Assembly (NCBI GenBank): GCA_050084985.1
Contig: JBITNC010000001.1
Location: forward strand, 90,086,001 to 90,150,000
From: Nageia nagi
Taxonomy: Eukaryota > Pinophyta
Direction of reading: 5' to 3'
Length of the DNA stretch: 64,000 nt
The position numbers were made by a program, and so were the translations under genes. Positions 45,901 to 57,270 of this stretch are shown one piece after another (the first letter of the stretch is position 1; every line of letters starts with the position of its first letter). Below the pieces are notes generated by a model that searched no databases, was not told the origin of the DNA, and saw nothing but the letters and a program-made list of their open reading frames with translations.

Positions 45901-46890
45901 GCTTTTATCTAGGTATTCTTCTCTAGAATTATCACAAGTGCCTATAGCACTTTCCTATCTTTCCTCCTTTCAAAAAGAGCTATTTGATAGCTCAACAAGA
46001 GTTTTGATTTCTTACTATCCTAGTATCTTTCACAAATCTAGTTTAGCATCTCATCCTCATTGATGTAAAAATCAAATTTCTCCTTCTTTAAATCAATTTG
46101 TTTTTTCACATGGAATGTCTAGTATATTGGTATTGCAAATGCTTAAATAATGGAATCCAAAGAGTAGTCCAACATCACTTCAAATACAGGTTCTATAGCT
46201 TGTTCCTCTTTAGTGCCCTTGTACATGCCAATTTGATACCCCTTTTGATGGTGCCTATGTGTTAGGGAGTATAAAAGCTTAGGGCATGTGAAAAACTCAT
46301 AAGGCACATAATATGCCAAACCCTAGTCAATCATGACATCTCTCCTAGATTGAGCAAGAGCTTTTTATTTTTTGGGAACTTTAGGAGTCTAGATCAGCTC
46401 TCCATGTATCCATGTGACTGACCACTCCCATCTTAGTCCAATTCACTCCAAGTGCATTCTCAAGATATTCTTCTTGAAATGAGAGTAAATCAATGTCAAG
46501 TTGCTCTATTTTTTCTATAGAGGATGAATGAGAAGTCACCATGATAATCTCACCCTTTCTTGAACTTTTGGTAATCATTAAAATTATAGTTTGTATAGGA
46601 GGAGATGCTATAATTTCCCTTTTCTCTCAAGATAACTCAGCTATGAGATTTCTTTGCTCTAAATGCTCTAAAACTTAGGTGCTCAAATTATGCTAAGTTT
46701 CAAACAGTGTGGGAGGAGTTTTATTTGTCCAAGATTTGATAGGATTTTCATTAATGACAATTACTCTTTAAGGATCTTGAGACTCGCATACTGTATGGAA
46801 TTAGCTAGCATAAATTGGATTGGTAATTTCAAAGCATACTAGCTTTAACTTATTATACTTGAATGATGGTTCATGAAATCCAAGGAAATC
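42950..46890 (-). pseudogene. Tat2 extra ORF after pol, about 1300 codons, unknown function
   Basis: Protein-like reading runs in long in-frame stretches separated by stops and a few frameshifts. In order on the - strand: FLGFHEPSFKYNKLKLVCFE (46890), GEIIMVTSHSSSIEKIEQL (46550), AYYVPYEFFTCPKLLYSL (46310), MVHMTYNILKDHIYYDFP (45890), DKLVEVWLPIDLTRSND (45735) and MTQLIRTSKKHLVFMHDS (45210). An acidic and basic tail follows (45000-44250), then a coiled-coil region with MATSKEQLDIVNQMIEEL (43677) and a last block with KIWEEENVQGSATNWVSN (about 43140). No known domain recognised. Orientation and position match the extra ORFs of plant Tat elements, but this one is very long. Confidence 0.6.
43423..43980 (-). 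pseudogene. Coiled-coil part of Tat2 extra ORF
   Basis: Reading on the - strand with heptad-like Leu, Ile and Lys spacing: MVAEKSLQSMETKIEKLNKK, then QLDIVNQMIEELKAQATMVD and MQSINEKNKILSKDNAKLLL. Two stops interrupt it before the open 84-codon end part. A coiled coil suggests an oligomerising or structural protein; this is inference. Confidence 0.55.
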
Positions 46891-47109
46891 TTTCCTTAAA
46901 TGTCATTTAATTGAGTTACAATTGGATAGCATATCAGCATTAACTCTTGCCTAAGTTGAATTAAAGTTGACAACTAGGCGGCACATCAACATTAATTTCT
47001 AATAAATTTGAGCATTAAAAGCTATTAACTCTTTTGAAAACTATGTAATTTTTTTTAGAAATAATTTATTTACAATATTTACACTATACAATACCTTGCA
47101 GGGAATCCA

Positions 47110-48370
47110 ATTTTACCTCATCACCCGATAATGCTTTAAATAGATCTTGTTGATGGGAATAGGTAATTCTCAGGACCCAATAGCATCTTGTAACTTAAAT
47201 GCATTATTTTGCATAGCTTGGGAAATGAAATAATACCCACTCTAAAATGAGTCAAATTTTTGATGTCTCTTAGGTTTTATTCTTTCCTCGTCCCATTTGA
47301 GAATAATATCACCTAGTTCAAACTTCACTTGGGAAGACTTTTTCTTATCAAACCATATCTTGACTATGCTCTAGCGATGCTAGAATGACTCATATGCTTT
47401 TTTGTGATCTTTTTCCAATTTCAAGAGCTGATTATATCTAGACAGTAATGGATCAAAGTCATGGTCTTCCATTTCTTGTAGGATTTGCAAAGCTAGTAAC
47501 TCCATATGTATTGGCAATACTAGTCTTTTACCATATACTAATGCATACGGGGATGTTTTTATAGATGATTTTATACTAATTCTATCAGCCCATAATGCAT
47601 AGTCCAATTGTGAATGCCACTGCCTAGGATTCCCTTCAATTGTTCTCTTGATAATCCAAGTCAGGTTTTTGTTAGTTGATTTAGCTAACCCATTACCTTG
47701 TGGGTAATAGTTTGAAGAGAATAACTAGTAGATTCCATATTGAGCTATAAGGCTTGATAGATTGCCTCCTATAAATGCTGGACCATTATTTGACACTATA
47801 GTTTATGGGATTCCAAAGTAGGTGATTATCTTTTTAATCATTTCTATCACTACTTCTTGATCTACATGTTTGCATGGCATAGCCTTTGACCATCTAGTGA
47901 AGTAGTTTATAGCAGTCAAAATAAATTTTTCCCAACTGAGGAATTGGGGTTTATGACACTAATAAAGTCCATACCCCATTAGTGAAAAGGCTCATCCACC
48001 ACTACTAGTTTTAGGGGTATGGAAGCTTGTCTTTTTTTTCCTAAAAATCTATTTCATTTATCACATTCTCATGCAATCTTAAATGAATATTGAAATATAG
48101 TGGGCTAGTAGTATCCAACTTGTAACACCTTTGCTACTATAGTTGGTCCACTATAGTGCTCACTAGAGAAGTCATAATGAAATTCATACAATATCCTTTA
48201 GGATTCATCTTAAATCATGCATTTGATAAGGGTTTGATCAAAAAAATTTCTATACAAGCAATCATCTATCATAACAAATTTAAGGGCATGCAACCTGAAC
48301 CTTCTTTTTTGGAATTTATCTAGAGCTTCAAGGCACTTACCTATTTGAAAATAAATAATAATTTGCTTAA
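47110..48370 (-). pseudogene. Tat2 integrase, catalytic residues changed
   Basis: Readable core on the - strand: HWGMDFI-like motif with Trp replaced by a stop (first Asp kept), SNNGPAFIGGN where family members have S-D-N-G-P, and GNGLAKSTNK where they have Q-A-E-S-T-N-K. Two of three catalytic residues are thus replaced, both by changes that fit G to A. The open part 47607-47380 (DYALWADRISIKSSIKTSPY, LVYGKRLVLPIHMELL) is the conserved end of the core, and the C-terminal module continues to about 47110 (KPKRHQKFDSF, NAFKLQDAIGS). At least one frameshift near 47930 and many stops. Confidence 0.85.
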
Positions 48371-48399
48371 TACAATCACTCTCATGATTGAGTTTCTAT

Positions 48400-48990
48400 T
48401 CATCTTCCATAAGAGAAATCATTTATGAAGCTTCAACTATATTTTAACATAGAGCCCTGCCTTTGATTAGCTTGGTTGGCTTGATTTCTATATCATATTC
48501 CATTATCTTGGTAATCTAGCCAGTCTTTCCTTTACCTATATCTCCTTGTATAATGTAACTCCTTACATCTGAATGAAAAGTATACACAAGGATTCTATTG
48601 TGGGAGACATAATGCTTGAACTTTTTAAAACCTTTCATGATAGAAAATACTTACTTTTCAATAAAATATTACCTATGTTGATGTTGATGCAGCGTTTAGC
48701 TATAAAAGGCAATTGGGTGTTCCTCATTATTATCACCTTTTTGTGCAAGGATTGTAGCTATGCTCTTGTCTACTCCATGCGCATACATAATGAAATCTTT
48801 TGACATATCAGGGTTCTTAAGCATCAAAGCTTCAATTATAACCTTATTTTTTTCTTTGAAAACTATCTTTGCTTCATATGACCAAGAAAATTTAGCATCC
48901 TTTTTAAGCATAACAGTGATTGGTGATACAATTTCTAAAAAATTATTAATAAATTTCCTAACAAAATTGATCTAGCCAAGAAATGACTAT
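48400..48990 (-). pseudogene. Tat2 retroviral-type RNase H
   Basis: - strand reading ALMLKNPDMSKDFIMYAHGVDKS (split here: ALMLKNPDMSKDF and MYAHGVDKSIATILAQ) followed by HPIAFYS and, after stops, FSIMKGFKKFKHYV. The first motif has His-Gly where Asp is expected two residues earlier, so activity is doubtful. Confidence 0.8.
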
Positions 48991-49720
48991 AAGGCCTTTT
49001 TGTTGTATGTAAGTGGAAATGCCTCTATAGCTTTCACTCTTTTTGGATCAATTGCTAGCCCTTCCTTTGAAACAATATGACCAAAAAGCTTTCCTTGGTT
49101 GACCATAAAAATTGACTTTTTTGGATTGATAAAAATGCCAAATTTCATGTATTTTCTAAATATTAATTTTAGATTTTCTATATGATCACTTCTACTTCTA
49201 GAGAAGATATTAATATCATCTAGATAAATTAATATGATCTTGTTTATCATCTCACTGAATGCATGATCCATGGCTCTTTGAAAAGTAGCTCCTACATTAG
49301 AAAGACCAAATGGCATCCTTTGAAAAGCAAATGTTCCCCATTTAGTTGTGAATATTGCTATCTTAAATTGATCTTAATCCTTCACCCAAATCTGATTGAA
49401 TCCAGAATAGCCATCTATCATTGAAAAATAATAGGCTTCAGCTACTGTATGTAGGATCTATTCCATAGGAGGGAGAGGATAATTATCTTTTAAGGACACT
49501 TTATTTAAATTTTTAAAATCAACATAGAGTCTAATTTCTCCATTTTTCTTTCTTATAGGAACTAAATTTGAAACCCAAGAAGAATGCTTAATTGGAAAAA
49601 TAATTTTTAAATCAAGGAGTTTGATTAACTCCTATTTCATAGCTTCTTCTAGATTTGTATTTATGGGTCTTTGCTTTTGCCTATATGGTGGCTAAAGCTC
49701 AACCATATGTTGGATGACAT
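48987..49720 (-). pseudogene. Tat2 reverse transcriptase
   Basis: From YRQKQRPINTNLEEAMK (about 49690) through SSWVSNLVPIRKKNGEIRLY, MIDGYSGFNQIWV, FAFQRMPFGLSNVGATFQRAM and the catalytic YLDD (about 49219-49230) to KLFGHIVSKEGLAIDPKRV. The open part is 49316-48987; earlier parts carry four or more stops. Family match is secure. Confidence 0.9.
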
Positions 49721-50159
49721 TTTTATCATATATCTTGAGATTATCATAAGTCTAAGCAATTACCTAAGAAAATTCATGATAAATCTAAGACATAGCAACT
49801 TTTTCTACATCAGAGCATTTTAAACCAACTTTTATGAATTTACCAGGTTCTACCTCCAACTCAACATAATTCTCCCTTAAGATGACCAAAGACTTTACCT
49901 TTAAGACATCTTTTGAATCAAATAGTCTTTCAAAAGAGAGAAGTCCTTTTGGTATTACATTATTTCTTAGTTTAATGATGTCTTATTCTTGGAAATAATT
50001 AGACATCTTTTGAGTACCAAAAGTGTGAGCTACCACATCATCTATAAGAAAATTAACAATATACTCATTAGAGTTAAATACCTACTAGAAGTTTGCAACA
50101 TCAAGAATTGAAGGCCTACATTGTACTTTGACCTTGAAAGTTCCTCTTGTATGATATGC

Positions 50160-50560
50160 AAGGTTATAATGTGCTCCTTTTCTAGCAATTACATTAGCTA
50201 CCTAGTTTAGCTTCCTGGGAATAGATACCAAATTGATGGACAAGAATGAATCTAATAAGTCCCACACTCTGTTCTTGTAGTTCTTCAAATAATGGTGCTT
50301 AGCACTGATCTAATTTTTAACTTGCTTGATGACCAATTTAGAATCACCATGGAGAATTAGGCATTTGATACCTAAACTGATTGCTTTAGATAACTCTAAA
50401 TAAAGGGCTTCATATTTAGTAGCATTGTTAGTACAAATCCATGTGAATTACAAGGAGAATATTTTGGTTATACCTTTGGGATATTTGAGTATGACCCTAA
50501 CTTCACATCCATGTTTGCATTGAGAACCATTAAAATACATCATCCATACCTCTTATTCTC
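50160..50560 (-). pseudogene. Tat2 plant-type RNase H, located upstream of RT
   Basis: - strand reading in one frame with three stops: MMYFNGSQCKHGCEVRVIL (first Asp now Asn), TNNATKYEALYLELSKAI (Glu kept), LILHGDSKLVIKQV (Asp kept) and NLVSIPRKLN then VANVIARKGA (last Asp now Asn). Motif order and spacing match the second RNase H of Tat elements, as at 4195-4691. Here it lies between protease and RT, not between RNase H and integrase. Confidence 0.82.
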
Positions 50561-50879
50561 TATCAACGTAACTAAAACTGGTTGAACTTTTTCATATAGA
50601 TAATAATTACCCATGCCAGCATCTATGATCTGATAATTCAAATTATTTGCTAATAGAACTTTAGTTTTCAATAGTGATTCCCTTAATGTATCACTTTCAA
50701 ATATTTCCACTTATTATGGATCATTTATGCAATTTACTTCATTAATCCTCTTGAGATGGATAGTTTTAGTGCCTTCATTTAGAATCTTTATCTATTTATT
50801 TTAGAAGGGAAGTAGAAGATGACTATAGTCTAAGGCTAGATACCCTCCCAATTTAATAATAAATTCTTTAGAAAGATAA

Positions 50880-51110
50880 ATTCTGAATAGACATGGAAGA
50901 TCAACTACAATAATGTCCTAAACCACCCTAATATCAAGAAAGGCATTCAAGGTTATTTGAACACCTTTAACACTATTGACAACATATACTAAGGAAGAAT
51001 CCAATTGTATGACCCCATCAATGCATCTTGTAATGTATACTTTGATTTCATCTACAATAGCTTTTAGAATGATAGTTATGGTAGCTCTAGTATCAATCAT
51101 ACAATTGTTT
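50880..51110 (-). pseudogene. Tat2 aspartic protease remnant
   Basis: MIDTRATITIILKAIVDEI: the usual I-D-T-G-A-T motif has Gly replaced by Arg. It continues with GVQITLNAFLDIRVV and DIIVVDLPCLFRIYLS, text that regularly follows this protease in plant gypsy elements. Confidence 0.7.
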
Positions 51111-52830
51111 ATTACCTAACCTTCTAATCTTATGGATAAATAAAAATGTGGGGGTCTAATTATGCCTACTAGAGCTAGAGGGACAACTTCAGACACAGCA
51201 TAGATAGGATTCTCTTCACTTATCCTTTTTTTTATTGTTTCTTAATTTTAAATATTCTTGTAGGTCTAACTAACTTGATATTTTTAGTGCATCAAACATT
51301 ATCATTCTAGAAGGCATTTTCTTCAATTCTTCCATAATATTATATGGAGCATTTGGGATAGACTTACTTGGTTCATTTTATTGATGTGCTTTAAATTGTT
51401 GAGTAGCCTTTTCTTTATGATGATCAGTGATAAAATATATCTCAATGTGTCAAGTCTTTCCTTGTCCAATACTTCTTTTCTTGTTGCAACGAGGTTCATT
51501 TCACTTGGGGCACTAGTACCCAAGTTCGATGGAATAGTACTTAGATTAAACAAGAATTGGTTTCATTGGTTATAAGGATGAGATAAAGGTGTCTTAGCTT
51601 TCTTAAGCTTAGGTTGAAGTTGAGTGGAATATGGATACTATTGAGTAGCTTGAGGCTGTTATGGGGCCATTGAAGAAGTTGCTCTGGTTTGAACATAATT
51701 AGCTTATTCTCTAACAAATCCTAGAACCCAAAAGTTGATCATTGTGAGGTTAGTAGCAAGATCTAAAGTAGATTCTACCATATGGTTAGAATGTAACCCT
51801 AAATATTGTTGTTGATATACTACACATGAATTTGGAAAATAAGGATTTGAACATGGTGGACACCATTACATAATGCTTGAAGAAGCACCATCTATAGAAT
51901 TGGTCATAATAGCATTCCCAATTACTTTAGGAGGATTAGACTATTTTGGTTGATTGATCATAAGTTAGAATCTTGTTTGATATTGATTATTTATCTTCTA
52001 TAGTGAAAACCATGATTCTACCTTTCTTGCATAGTGAGCTTATTGGATAGTTTTTGATAATTATCTCTAACTACCTTATCCTTTCCTCTTCTTAAGACTT
52101 GGGTTCAATACCAATACTTGTAGATACAATAGTAGGTAATGTTGGTAGTTGATTTTGCATAGTAAGTTTAGGAGGAGGTGGTAGGGTGAGAACTCCAAGA
52201 TGACTTATTTATGGATTTTGCTTAGGAGGTAAACTAGGAAATACAAGCATGACCATTTTGGGTTGCATTTTACCAGAGGAAACCAAGGTATGTTCTATAC
52301 TTTTAGCTATCTAATAAACATCTGGAAATGTATCTCTTGACATAAGAATAAGCATATTAAGGTCAAAAAGGAAGGCTTTTTGGTAATATAAAAGAGCTTG
52401 AGAATTAGTTGGTCTTATCCTTGCTAGTATGGACTTCCATGTTCTTTCAAATCTAATATTAAAATTATCAATAGATTCATGTGGATGCCTTTTGATACAT
52501 GCTATGAGGGTAAGAAACATGCTATCATCACCATCTATAGAAAATCTTTTAATTAGGTCCTAACATAACTCTCCCCATGAACTTATAGATTTGGGGGTGA
52601 GAGTCTTGAACCATTCAACTACTTTTCCTTTAAAAAAAATGCAATAATAGCCTTGTCGTCATAATTTCATTAGTGATATCAAAGCTTGAAGCCAGCAGTG
52701 ATACATCTTGATAGTGCTCATATGGCATATTTTCAAAGCCATCATACTTATGCAAAACTTTTAAAGTTGCTTGAGTTATAGGTGGTGAATTAGTAGCTAC
52801 AACCAAGGGATGATTGTTATTCTAGGCAAG
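51111..52830 (-). pseudogene. Tat2 gag, decayed
   Basis: Best part at 52520-52311: FLTLIACIKRHPHESIDNFNI then RFERTWKSI and ALLYYQKAFLFDLNMLI, the capsid-type gag core. Upstream and downstream readings carry many stops. A Pro-rich part follows near 52200-52150 and a decayed Cys-containing stretch near 51850. Start not identifiable. Confidence 0.65.
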
Positions 52831-53198
52831 GAAGTCTACTAGTTGAGCCATACTTGGAGGATGTACAGGAGGTGAAGGATTTTTTGGGAATGAGTCAAAT
52901 GCAACTAACAAAGGGGTAGCTCTTAAGAGGATTAAAGGTGATGCAACCCAAGATATTTTCCATCTATTCCTCCTATAGGGAATTGATAGCTCTTGAAACC
53001 TAGGCTATCTTAGAGAATTTCTAGCACTACTTCTAGTTAGCCTATATTTTGGAGGTGCTAGGGTTCAAAAAAAATAACTAGTTAACACTAGAGTCACCAA
53101 TAAGGTCACAAATATAATATTGAAGGATCAAATTGATAACCCACTATATGGATTTATCAGGCCTAATAATGCCCTCTAAATATGCAATTTAGCTTATG

Positions 53199-53216
53199 TC
53201 CCATCAGGCATGCCAA
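53199..53216 (-). other. Possible Tat2 primer binding site
   Basis: - strand TTGGCATGCCTGATGGGA resembles, with changes, the TGGCGCC-type primer site of plant Tat/Athila elements. It lies 17 bases inside the LTR border. Confidence 0.4.
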
Positions 53217-53233
53217 AAACAAAACTAGTCTAC

Positions 53234-55343
53234 TATTGATCAGTATAGTGTAACCTCAAGGGTTTGGTTTGGTTGTGTTCTCCACTCCTTGAAATAATAG
53301 GTTCCTTGAAAGAATAGAAGGTGGTGGGGATTCATTCATGTAAATATTTTATTCAATCTTCAAGTTATAGGCTGACTCCTATCTATGTTTGAGGTCAAAA
53401 GTAACAAGAAAGAGATAAAAAGGTGAAGAGTAACAAGAAAAAGATAAATAGACAAACAACTAAAATGGGAAATTTACAACCCAAGCATTGTAGCATAGGA
53501 AATAATCCATATCTAAGATCAAGAATAGTAAACTACCTCATACTTGGGGTCTCATAATCATAATGCATAGCCATAACTTGAAGTAAACATTTCATACATA
53601 ACATTCACAAAAGTAATAATAGCCACTTTTGTAGCAAGAGGGCAAAGTATTGTCTGTTTGTATTATCATGTGTGAATTGCTCTTACATATTAGGCAAATT
53701 TGTTAGAATTTCTAACCTTTCTAACTTCTAAAACTTAGCTAATTATACAACTTCCTCCCTTTTTAGGTGGTTGGATCTCATTAACATACATTATTACTAG
53801 TATTGAATGAAATAGTTACAATAGTGTTATTTACATTAATGTTACAACTATGCTAGATTGTATAATATACAAATTTAAATCTATATTAGCTATCTAGATT
53901 TTTTGGATCTTTTAAGGATTTGTAACTTTTGGTAAATGATGTTCATAGAGCCATAATTGTTTTGACATGTCATTGACTGCTCGCTTAGAACACTATAGCT
54001 GATTGAGTTTAGCACTATTGCTAATTGAAAGTGGTACTATGGCAAATTGAATAGTTATTTGATTACACATTGATTGGTATGATTTGATTATCTATTTTAT
54101 TAGCCTCCATCTACTTTTGTTCAAGCTTTATGATGTATACTATGGATGTTAGTAATCAGAGTAATGTTGGTTGGTAGATATTATGTTTGCTTAGATCGAG
54201 AAGAACTACCATTATTATGTGGAAATGAGTTGGTGTCAACACATTAACAAGGCCCTGGTGGTCAAACACTTAAGATGAAGCGAACCTAGGTGTTCTTTCT
54301 CATACATTACTCTTGTATTTCCTTGGTGGGCTTTGTGTTCTTCTTCTGGGCTTTATTGATGATTTAGTTTTCTTTGGGACCCATTGATTTCCACAAAAAA
54401 GTGTGACATCAGATGATCTATTGAAATCCTTGAGCACTATTTACATCTTGATTTCTTTGAGACCCATTGATTTTCATAAAAAGTGTGATGTCATCTTCTA
54501 AAATACTTGGGCTCTATTGATAATTTGGTTTTCTCTAAGACCTATTAATTTTCATTAAAAAGTGTGACATCATCCTCTAAAATCTCTATGCTTTACTGAC
54601 AATTTGGTTTTCTCTAGGACCTATTGATTTTCAAAAACAATTGTGACATCATCCTCTAAAATCCTCGTGCTCTATTAATAATTTGGTTTTCTCTGATATG
54701 TGCTAATTTTTACAAAAATATGTGACATCATCTCCAAAAATCATTAAGCACTATTTGTGATCTTCAAGAATTTGTAGTGCCTACTATCCATCCTAAGACC
54801 TGGTTTCTTTGATTGATAACTATGATGTCATGCTTTGAAATCTCTAGGCTCTATTTGCATCTTTCAAATGTTGAACTCTATATATATATACAAGCCTTGG
54901 ACCTTCTTATTAATGATTCCTAGAGACTCTAAGGTGATAATTATCATTTTGGGAAATTTTGATATATGACTTCTTGGGTGCATTTGGAGAAGATAACATT
55001 ATTTTTGGGTATTCTAGACTATTGATTATTAGAGAGTAAAAGTATGCAAACTTAACAAAAATATTTTGATAGAATCTATGAGTGACCTTGTTACATATTT
55101 CCTAGGTATTAAAGAAGGACAAAATTTCAAAATGAATTTATTTACAAAATAATTCTTGACACACTAAAGAATAGGAAAGTGAAAAAAAGGGGAAAAGTTT
55201 AATCAATACAATACATGAAGACTCTAAAAGAATGGTGATTTCCTAGGTACTCTTATATACATAGCTTTTGGGTATTGAGGTGAATGAAATAATAAAGAAT
55301 AGTAATATTACCCAAATTTTGAGTATTATTTCAGAAGAATACA
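53234..55343 (-). repeat. 5' LTR of Tat2
   Basis: About 2110 bp, partner of 40621-42722, with the 79-bp repeat block at 54360-54850. Confidence 0.9.
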
Positions 55344-55348
55344 GTGAC

Positions 55349-56336
55349 CTTTTGTATATGTCCATGGACCCATCACAAAATAGCCCACCTCTTTTCCATG
55401 AGCCTTAAGACCCCTCTTAACCTAACGATGCTCACTTGTGAGCAAATATAGTTGGGAACATCACCTCTATTCAAGGTAGGATTCAGGAGATACTATAGCA
55501 TAGGGTTACCCCCCCCCCCACACCTTACATAGTTTGTAACTTTAATTCAAATTGTAGTTGATATAGTTACATCCATATATCAAACTATAGGTGATTTGTA
55601 GTCACATAGAGAGGAGAGGAGGAGGTTTTACAATGATGGCTTATACCAAAGATAAATTGATGAGGATTTTCACATTACAAAAGTAGATTTAGGCCAATAT
55701 TTTAGGAATCCTAGAAATGGAAAACCAATCGAACCCATCCAAAAGAGAATTTTTAGTTTTTAGTGTAAACATGAGGGGATCACTGCACATTTTTGGGAAT
55801 AATGGTGGATAATATTTGATCATCCACCACATAGTAGTGGTAGTGACATACCCTTTTATTTCATTAAGTTTTTATGGGTGGAGTTTTTTATTGGGAAAAA
55901 GCCCAATTATTTTGATATTCATCCATTTCATGGTTTTGGTATGGTTAGTTCATAGCAAAGGCCAAGGACATGAATTGATTCTAGAAGACTTGCTCATGCT
56001 ACACCTAGCATTATACATAGTGGTGAATATTTGTCAATAGGCTAATATTAGGTTTTTTAATGTTTAAATATTTTGAAAATTTGGACCTTGAATATTGTAC
56101 TATTTAGCCCAATTTTTTCAAGACAAAAAATAATTATGGGTCAGATCGCCAATATTTTATAATTTTTTATAAAGACAAGTGCAAATAGCCACTTATACTT
56201 CCTATATTTTCACAAGTAATTACCTTGAAAATAAAATATAAAAAAAAAATTCGATGAAATTACCAATTATACCTTATATATAAAGTTTATGAGATTGATC
56301 AGATATACCAACATTTCAAATTTTCAAGTGCTTTAA
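55349..56336. other. AT-rich sequence, no clear gene
   Basis: Continues from 40615 across the Tat2 insertion. A C run at 55511-55520. A 75-codon open frame at 55816-56040 is hydrophobic, with no motif. Nothing else recognised. Confidence 0.4.
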
Positions 56337-56715
56337 ATGCTCATTTGTGAGGGATTGTAGATGCTCAGATGTGCAAGATTAAATATGCTCATCTATGTGA
56401 TATTATAGATGCTCATTGATGCTATATTGTAGATGCTCATCAGTGTGGTATTGCATACACTCATAAGTGTGTTATTAAAGATGCTCATCATTGTGGTATT
56501 GAAGATGCTCATCAATGTGGGATTGAATATGCTCATTAGTGTGGGATTGAATATGCTCATTAGTGTGGGTTTGAAGATGCTCTTTTGTGCAACATTGCAG
56601 ATGCTCATCTATGCAACATTACATATGCTCATCTGTGCAACATTGCATATGTTCATTTGTGGGGAATTGTTGATGCTTTCTCATGGGGAATTACATATGC
56701 TTGTCATGTAGAGTA
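56337..56715. repeat. 24-bp tandem array 1, about 15 copies
   Basis: Unit ATGCTCATCTGTGCAACATT plus four bases, spacing exactly 24 bp over most units. Two more copies lie at 56842-56889. An apparent 8-residue repeat protein here is only translated repeat. Confidence 0.92.
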
Positions 56716-57098
56716 TTTCAAATTTAATACAACCATCAATGATCACCTAAGGAATAAGAATTGTAAATGTGCATCGTTATGTTATATTAGACATTCAAAG
56801 AAATTTTTTTAATTGTACATGCCTATTTTTGAGGGATTACAAATGCTCATTTGTGAGTGATTGCAGATACTAATCTTTGAGGAATGGCACCCACTAAAAA
56901 ATTAAAGAGAAAGAAATAGGATAATCTACATGCAAAATAAAATGGAAAATATTTCACACATGGGTAGGCATCAACATCCAGCAACATGATAGTTATAGGT
57001 TCCTTTGTACAATCCCTTATTAGTTTGCTTTTACACATTAATAGTTTAATTTTGGTTTAGTCATCATATGCATAGGAATATACTTGTATGCAAAAAAT

Positions 57099-57270
57099 AC
57101 AACTGATCTTGATTTTCAACAACATGAGGATATTCCAAAAAACACTATTGATCCTGATAATTTGCCACTTGAAGATATTTTTGAAAATATTGTTGATCTT
57201 GATATACCATCACTTGAAGATATTATTGAAAACACTATAGATCTAGATATGCCACCAATTAAAGAAATAT
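57099..57270 (+). repeat. 45-bp coding repeat in hAT N-terminus
   Basis: Three to four 15-residue units of the pattern x-E-D-I-x-x-N-x-x-D-x-D-x-x-P encoded by imperfect 45-bp repeats. Confidence 0.8.

Larger units (their letters stand above)
40621..55343 (-). mobile_element. Tat2: complete but decayed Tat-type Ty3/gypsy retrotransposon
   Basis: The element is 14.7 kb, with LTRs 40621-42722 and 53234-55343 (about 2.1 kb each, roughly 10% different by eye) and a perfect duplication GTGAC (40616-40620 and 55344-55348). The - strand order is gag, protease, plant-type RNase H, RT, retroviral RNase H, integrase, then about 4 kb of extra ORF before the 3' LTR. Coding parts are full of TAG, TGA and TAA stops and several catalytic residues are replaced. 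An old, inactive insertion. Confidence 0.93.

Noticed and set aside
55816-56040. Hydrophobic 75-codon frame that could look like a membrane protein
   Set aside because: AT-rich sequence yields Ile/Leu/Val-rich text by chance. No start context or homologous feature seen.
56433-56711. 92-codon open frame with an 8-residue Met-Leu repeat
   Set aside because: It is translated 24-bp tandem repeat. Other frames of the array are equally open and no start context or domain supports a gene.
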